DNA from: Eukaryota sp. TZLM1-RC
Lineage: Eukaryota; Metamonada: BaSk clade
DNA length: 64,000 bases
Direction of reading: 5' to 3'
Assembly: GCA_040285825.1 (NCBI GenBank)
Contig: JAUPSS010000009.1
Span: forward strand, 310,001-374,000
The position numbers and the translations under genes are program-made. How positions within the stretch are numbered: position 1 is the first letter of the stretch; each line of letters begins with the position of its first letter. Below, one piece after another: positions 59,290 through 64,000 of this stretch. Under the pieces are notes generated by a model. It saw only the letters and a list, made by a program, of their open reading frames with translations. It was not told where the DNA came from and made no database searches.

Positions 59290-61812
59290 CTAAATATCCA
59301 AGTGTTTCTTGACTTCTTGAACCAACTTGACCACATCTGGTGTAAGTTCTTCTCTAAATGAAGCCTTCAAAGCATCAATAGAACTTCTTGTCAGCCTAGA
59401 ATAGAGGTAATCAGATTCAACAAAATGACGACCCACACAACGGGAAGGTTGGCCTGGGAAGTTTTGAATTCGGACAGCAACCTCTTGTCCAGTAGAAGCA
59501 ACATTGATACTCTTATGATTGTTTTCAATAGAAGTCACTCGTCCCAAGGTAAGATTGGACCTATTAGGTACAAAGATTGGTGTTCCGATTCTTAAGGTTC
59601 CAACCTCAACTTTAACACCAACAATAATTGGATCCTTGTTATTAAATACACAATCCTTGACGATAGATAACTTTGTAGGGAACACCACAGCATGTTCGGC
59701 TTTTTCTCTATCAGCGCGTCGGACTTCTTCTGTATAGCGAGTAAACGCATCGGTCAAATGGTAAATGATATCAGCAGTAATGACCTTGACTCCTGTATCC
59801 TCGGCCATCTTGTGGGCTTCTGGGGTAACTTTAACATCAAAGGCTAAAATGACACCATATTGAGGTAATCCTCTTTCAATCATAATGCTAGCTCTCATAA
59901 CATCCTTCTTATGAAGAGGACCAATGCCTATACAAGAGACGGGGATCTTTTCAGTTTTCAAAAACGAGAGCAGGGCTTCTAATGATCCAAGAGTAGAAGC
60001 TTGGACATACACGCCCTTATCAACAGTCTTGACAGAGTCCAAAAGTTGAGTCAAATCTTTCATTGCCTCTTCTTCTAGTTCTTCAATGTCATCTTCAGGA
60101 CCTGCTACAAGAACGTGAGACCCAGCAATCGTTCCTTCCAGTTCAGTGGCATAAATCTTCAATCCCATTGCAGCCCTTACTTCTTCATTCTTAACATATG
60201 GAGTCTTTACTCGAAGTTCTTTCATTGGTTGAGGGGTAAGTAAGGCTCTGATAGTGGTAACAATGGGACCATTCATTCCGCACAGGACAATGGTATCACC
60301 TACTCTTAACACTCCATTTGATAGTATGACATCAATCGTGACACCCAACCCTTCAACAGATTTTACCTCTAGTACTGTGCATTGGAGATCAGCCAAGAGA
60401 GTTAACTTGGTGCTCATTCTAAGCTGTGTGAGACGTACAATGGTGTAGAGCAAATCAGGTATTCCTTCACCAGTTACAGCAGATGTAGGGACAACATTGA
60501 CAAAGCGTCGATCATCTTCATTATCGTAATACAAAGCAGAATTGATACCTTCTCCAGCAATTAAAGCTCTAATTTCAGTCCACCTATTCTCAAACTCAGT
60601 TAGCACTTGCTGATTTTGCTGAGCTAGGGTTTGCTGGATTGGAGCATTTGGATGAGTCTTCCAGGTATAAAGTCTATCAATTTTGTTGAGGGCAATAACA
60701 AAAGGAGTTTTTCTTTGTTTAAGCAAACCAATAGATTCCCTTGTCTGAGGTTCAAGTCCGTGCATAAGATCCACAACCAGAATAGCGATGTCACAAAGAG
60801 AACTGCCTCGGGATCTCAGATTGGTAAAAGACTCGTGACCGGGGGTATCAATAATCAAAAGTCCTGGCAAGTCTGATTGAAGTTCTTTGAAACCAGGAAC
60901 TTCTAAGCACTTATCAGCAACTCTCTCCATTGGGAAGAAGGTTGCACCTATTTGCTGAGTAATACCACCAGCTTCCCCCTCCTGAACATTGGTTTGCCTA
61001 ATCTTATCCAAAATGAGAGTCTTACCACAGTCAACGTGACCCAGAATGCAGCAAATAGGAGATCTTTTGTTCTTTTCAATAGCCATTTTTTGGTTGTAAA
61101 GTTCTAGCAAGTTTTCATACTTAATCAGCTCTTCTCTTCCTTTTGTACCCTTTGCTTTTTGGAGTCGCTTGTACTGTTTGTCAGTGAGGGGTTCAAAGTC
61201 AGAAGGCAAAGTGAGTTCATTACTGTCGTGTGCTTCTTCCTCATCGTGACTTTCGGCTTCCTCCACTTCGCTCTCCCCTTCAGTTGAGCTGGCCATTGCC
61301 TCCCAGTCGTCTAGTTCTGATTCCTCAGTCGCGGATAGGGCTTGGGCTTTAGCTGCTTCCTGTTCAGCTTCTAACGCAGCTTCATGGGCTTCACGTTCTC
61401 TTTGTGCTGCTGCTTCTTCGGCTTTCTTTTGCAGCAATTGTTCAGCTTCTTGGCGAGCAGCGAGGAGGGCTTCTCTCCTAGCAGCAATAACCTTCTCCTT
61501 TTCGAGTTGACGTTGCGATTTATAAAGACCCTTGTCCTTGAGGTCCTTGATGCGAGCTTTTTTGGCTTCCTTTTTACGTTGTTTGTCAGCTTCAGCCTTA
61601 CGCTTGAGTTCTTCCTCTTTTTTACGAGCCTCCTCTTCCTCGCGTTCAGCTTCCTCTTGAAGGCGCTTTTCTTCTTCAGCTTGACGTTGGCGTTCCTGAA
61701 CAATGGCAAGCATCTGAGCTTTGCTAGGACCAGAAGGTTTGGGTTTGGGTTTGGCTCTAGCAGCACCGCGACCGCGAGCAGGCATTCCTCTTCCTCGACC
61801 ACGTGAAGACAT
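59290..61812 (-). CDS. eIF5B: Translation initiation factor eIF5B
   Basis: 840 aa. The N-terminus is an RG-rich start (RGRGRGMPARGRGAAR) and a long, highly charged helical E/K/A region to about residue 200. The GTPase domain follows: G1 GHVDCGKT, switch I GGITQQIGATFF, G3 DTPGHESF, G4 NKIDR. Domains II-IV continue to the end, with SVEGLGVTIDVILSNG and GPLHKKDVMRA in the expected order. eIF5B joins ribosomal subunits at the end of initiation. It is shorter than animal eIF5B (about 1200 aa) only in the N-terminal region. It is divergent from the TBC1D31-like gene, with 122 bp between starts. Confidence 0.96.
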   Translation of the reverse strand: MSSRGRGRGMPARGRGAARAKPKPKPSGPSKAQMLAIVQERQRQAEEEKRLQEEAEREEEEARKKEEELKRKAEADKQRKKEAKKARIKDLKDKGLYKSQRQLEKEKVIAARREALLAARQEAEQLLQKKAEEAAAQREREAHEAALEAEQEAAKAQALSATEESELDDWEAMASSTEGESEVEEAESHDEEEAHDSNELTLPSDFEPLTDKQYKRLQKAKGTKGREELIKYENLLELYNQKMAIEKNKRSPICCILGHVDCGKTLILDKIRQTNVQEGEAGGITQQIGATFFPMERVADKCLEVPGFKELQSDLPGLLIIDTPGHESFTNLRSRGSSLCDIAILVVDLMHGLEPQTRESIGLLKQRKTPFVIALNKIDRLYTWKTHPNAPIQQTLAQQNQQVLTEFENRWTEIRALIAGEGINSALYYDNEDDRRFVNVVPTSAVTGEGIPDLLYTIVRLTQLRMSTKLTLLADLQCTVLEVKSVEGLGVTIDVILSNGVLRVGDTIVLCGMNGPIVTTIRALLTPQPMKELRVKTPYVKNEEVRAAMGLKIYATELEGTIAGSHVLVAGPEDDIEELEEEAMKDLTQLLDSVKTVDKGVYVQASTLGSLEALLSFLKTEKIPVSCIGIGPLHKKDVMRASIMIERGLPQYGVILAFDVKVTPEAHKMAEDTGVKVITADIIYHLTDAFTRYTEEVRRADREKAEHAVVFPTKLSIVKDCVFNNKDPIIVGVKVEVGTLRIGTPIFVPNRSNLTLGRVTSIENNHKSINVASTGQEVAVRIQNFPGQPSRCVGRHFVESDYLYSRLTRSSIDALKASFREELTPDVVKLVQEVKKHLDI

Positions 61813-61934
61813 GTAGCATAAAGGTTAAAAGAAGGTTGTAAACGTTCAAAATCAGGTGAAAGAACGGATGTAGGATGTGAAAAAGTGGCTGAATTTATCT
61901 TTCAATTGTGCCTCCATTTGTCTCATCTCCAGAC
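61813..61934. promoter_or_regulatory. Bidirectional intergenic promoter region
   Basis: The 122 bp between divergent start codons must carry the promoters of both eIF5B and the TBC1D31-like gene. No defined element is recognised. Confidence 0.4.
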
Positions 61935-64000
61935 ATGTCGATCCTTCTGGACGGCAAACAGACAGGTTGTCTTTGGCCTACTTTAAAAAAACCGTCTGGA
62001 GAAAATATTCTTACAATTCAATCCTCTCATGAGATAATCGATTGTGCCTTCTCTTATTCTGGTGATGCGGTCACTTGTCTTCTTTCAAATAACCATATCT
62101 ATCTTGTAAATTTACAAAGAAACTCTTTTTATCGTACTGTACCACCAGCTTCCAGTCCTATTTGTTTACTTGCAATAAGTAAACTGTATCGCAAGAATCG
62201 ACACTACATATTGGCTAGCACATCCTCTGAAGTTTACCTTTTGGATCCATGTGCCACTCCAAATGAAGAAGTTCTCACTGTTATCCCGACATCGTCCCCT
62301 ACTTTATGTATCTCTTTTCATCCCTCTCAACCCTATTTTGGGGTTCTTTCATCCACATCACTTGATGTTTACAACATTTTTTCATGTACATTGGTTCAAG
62401 CCATTTCAAGTTCTCTAACTTCTTCTATAAGATCTCCTTTTCTAAACTTTTGTTTTACTAATAACTTTACCTACATCATTAATAACCAAGGTATTGTTAC
62501 CTTAATTACCCCCTCTTTTTCTTTGTTTGCACACCTTTCTCTCCTTGAATCACCCCCTGCTTCCCTTCGTTTACTCTGTGAACCAAGTACTTCCTTACTT
62601 GTTACCTTTGTTAGCAACACTTTATATCTTTCCGATACTTCTTCTCTGTCCTCAACCTTCACTATTATTAAATCAGTAACATTTCCTTCTCTTATTACTT
62701 CTTGTTGCTTTGTTTCTGGTTCCTTGGTTGTTGTTGCTTGTCAAGACGGGTTTCGTCTGCTTTCGTTTACAAATGGTAAATTCGAACTGATTTCTTTTCG
62801 TGGCATTGCTCCCAAAATTGTCACTGGGGGTGGTTGCAAATTAGGAATCATTGTGGACCCTTTCTCAAGCACTGGAAATGAGTTTTATAGTTTGTATTTA
62901 GTTGATGTTTTCAATTTAGTCGAAAATGATAAGAAATTTCCGACTAAAAATACCCTAAAGTCTACTCAAATTATTGGTAGCGATACTATAGAAGTTCAGG
63001 TTGATAGACCAGAATTATCAAAAAGTCAACCATTTTCTTCCACCAGTCGTCGGGTTTCTGAGCTTGGTCGTGATGTTTCTGATACTGTTGGTTCAGGTAG
63101 ACCAGAATTATCAAAAAGTCAACCATTTTCTTCCACCAGTCGTCGGGTTTCTGAGCTTGGTCGTGATGTTTCTGATACTGTTGGTTCAGGTAGACCAGAA
63201 TTATCAAAAAGTCAACCATTTTCTTCCACCAGTCGTCGGGTTTCTGAGCTTGGTCGTGATGTTTCTGATACTGTTGGTTCAGGTAGACCAGAATTATCAA
63301 AAAGTCAACCATTTTCTTCCACCAGTCGTCGGGTTTCTGAGCTTGGTCGTGATGTTTCTGATACTGTTGGTTCAGGTAGACCAGAATTATCAAAAAGTCA
63401 ACCATTTTCTTCCACCAGTCGTCGGGTTTCTGAGCTTGGTCGTGATGTTTCTGATACTCCCTCTGTTCTTCACCATTATGATGATTTATTAAATTACCTT
63501 TCTAGGAACCATCAATTTCCTGCAGACCAGCGTTCCTTTGTCTATAAGTATTTGTGTTGCTTACCACTCAATGGAGAAGCTTTTGAATCTTTGTATTCCA
63601 AAGTCGGTGCGTCCTTTGGTGGTTTACGAAAGTGCCAAAAATTAGTAAAGTTATTAGAAGCTCTCAACCCAGAACTTATCAAAATTTCTGCAGTTTTTGA
63701 TTTTTCAAAACTTTTTTCTGTTTTTAGCATCATTTTCAAGCAAGAAATAGAGTTATTTGAATTCACTCTGTTTCTTTTGTTTAACTACTGTAGAGGATTT
63801 TTCGATTACCGACCTCATATTCCAATTCATTTACTTGGATCATGCTCTTCTTTATTATTCAAAGTTAATCCTCAAGTATTTAATTTTTTGACTGAAAAAG
63901 AATTCAATGTGGCGTATTTATTTTGGAAACCTTTTTCAACTTTCTTTTCTTGTTGGTTCAATACTGATGAGGTCTTGAGAATTCTTGACCACATCTTGAC
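61935..64000 (+). CDS. TBC1D31-like WD40-TBC protein (runs off the window)
   Basis: ATG 61935, open to the window end (about 688 codons). The first 350 residues have WD40-like blades (AFSYSGDAVTCLLSNNHIYL, SFHPSQPYFGVLS). A linker contains five 31-residue tandem repeats. From about residue 510 a TBC/Rab-GAP-like domain begins (LLNYLSRNHQFPADQRSFVY, then VFDFSKLFSVFS, RPHIPIHLLGSCSSL, and LFWKPFSTFFSCWFNTDEVL). The order WD40 then TBC, and the spelling of the TBC part, match TBC1D31/WDR67, a centriolar-satellite protein in animals. The C-terminus is outside the window. Confidence 0.8.
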   Translation, partial: MSILLDGKQTGCLWPTLKKPSGENILTIQSSHEIIDCAFSYSGDAVTCLLSNNHIYLVNLQRNSFYRTVPPASSPICLLAISKLYRKNRHYILASTSSEVYLLDPCATPNEEVLTVIPTSSPTLCISFHPSQPYFGVLSSTSLDVYNIFSCTLVQAISSSLTSSIRSPFLNFCFTNNFTYIINNQGIVTLITPSFSLFAHLSLLESPPASLRLLCEPSTSLLVTFVSNTLYLSDTSSLSSTFTIIKSVTFPSLITSCCFVSGSLVVVACQDGFRLLSFTNGKFELISFRGIAPKIVTGGGCKLGIIVDPFSSTGNEFYSLYLVDVFNLVENDKKFPTKNTLKSTQIIGSDTIEVQVDRPELSKSQPFSSTSRRVSELGRDVSDTVGSGRPELSKSQPFSSTSRRVSELGRDVSDTVGSGRPELSKSQPFSSTSRRVSELGRDVSDTVGSGRPELSKSQPFSSTSRRVSELGRDVSDTVGSGRPELSKSQPFSSTSRRVSELGRDVSDTPSVLHHYDDLLNYLSRNHQFPADQRSFVYKYLCCLPLNGEAFESLYSKVGASFGGLRKCQKLVKLLEALNPELIKISAVFDFSKLFSVFSIIFKQEIELFEFTLFLLFNYCRGFFDYRPHIPIHLLGSCSSLLFKVNPQVFNFLTEKEFNVAYLFWKPFSTFFSCWFNTDEVLRILDHIL
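63006..63458 (+). repeat. 93-bp coding minisatellite, 4 complete and 1 partial copies
   Basis: Units start at 63006, 63099, 63192, 63285 and 63378 with exact 93-bp spacing; the last is cut after 81 bp. I see no difference between copies. Each encodes 31 residues with RPELSKSQPF, STSRRVSELG and RDVSDTVGSG in frame with the TBC1D31-like gene. Confidence 0.95.

Noticed and set aside
61384-61806. Long plus-strand ORF opposite eIF5B and minus-strand ORF opposite the minisatellite (62986-63405)
   Set aside because: Both are antisense shadows of strongly biased or repeated coding sequence.
63006-63458. CRISPR-like array
   Set aside because: The 93-bp units are directly tandem with no spacers, are coding and in frame, and lie in a eukaryotic gene.
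1-64000. tRNA or rRNA genes
   Set aside because: I saw no convincing cloverleaf or rRNA sequence by eye; a tRNAscan/Infernal run would be needed to exclude one.

Overview
The window is eukaryotic nuclear DNA from a compact, AT-rich protist genome. The evidence is an RNA polymerase II largest subunit with a degenerate heptad tail, eIF5B, symplekin, PARN, a MYST acetyltransferase, calcineurin B and an NC2-alpha/DRAP1-type histone-fold protein. CFAP70-like, TBC1D31-like and SHIPPO/STPGR-like genes imply a flagellated cell. A two-domain nitroreductase of the kind common in anaerobic bacteria hints at low-oxygen life and gene transfer. I cannot name the species; a free-living flagellate, perhaps metamonad-like, is only a guess.

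Host genes are dense, on both strands, often divergent with 20-120 bp between starts or convergent with almost no spacing. Most are single open frames. Reading across frame changes reveals six well-supported tiny introns of 27-46 nt (GTATGT or GTTTG at the 5' side, often TAAC or TGAC just before a terminal AG) in five genes: a small membrane protein, the NC2-alpha gene, a PHD/coiled-coil gene, RPB1 and an STPGR-like gene. A seventh (49 nt) is tentative.

Layout: 0-6 kb holds an unknown gene, retroelement remnants and a small spliced membrane protein; 6-14 kb holds NC2-alpha, CFAP70-like, nitroreductase, PHD/coiled-coil and adhesin-like membrane genes; 14-19.4 kb holds RPB1; 19.6-20.7 kb holds decayed retroelements; 21-23.7 kb holds a large coiled-coil protein; 23.8-26 kb holds two broken Fanzor (eukaryotic TnpB-like) relics lying head to head; 26-36.4 kb holds calcineurin B, symplekin, TM2-domain, FHA-AAA ATPase, tRNA isopentenyltransferase, CoA-binding and STPGR genes; 37-44 kb is an almost intact Ty3/gypsy element with 121-bp LTRs and a CATG target duplication, inserted in an older non-LTR element; 44-54 kb holds a membrane protein, MYST acetyltransferase, a pile of retroelement fragments, PARN, SMIM7 and another membrane protein; 54-58.6 kb is a nested mosaic of retroelements with a 582-bp tandem duplication and a second, internally deleted gypsy element; 59-64 kb holds eIF5B and the start of a TBC1D31-like gene carrying a perfect 93-bp in-frame minisatellite.

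The dominant mobile family is a non-LTR retrotransposon group with a C-terminal CxC...HxxxC finger and a restriction-like endonuclease (RLE) of the R2/NeSL/CRE type. At least two subfamilies (called A and B here) leave about fifteen mostly 5'-truncated pieces in 64 kb. Functionally the host genes cover transcription (RPB1, NC2-alpha, MYST), mRNA 3' processing and deadenylation (symplekin, PARN), translation (eIF5B, tRNA modification), calcium signalling and flagellar structure; they are not an obvious co-regulated cluster.
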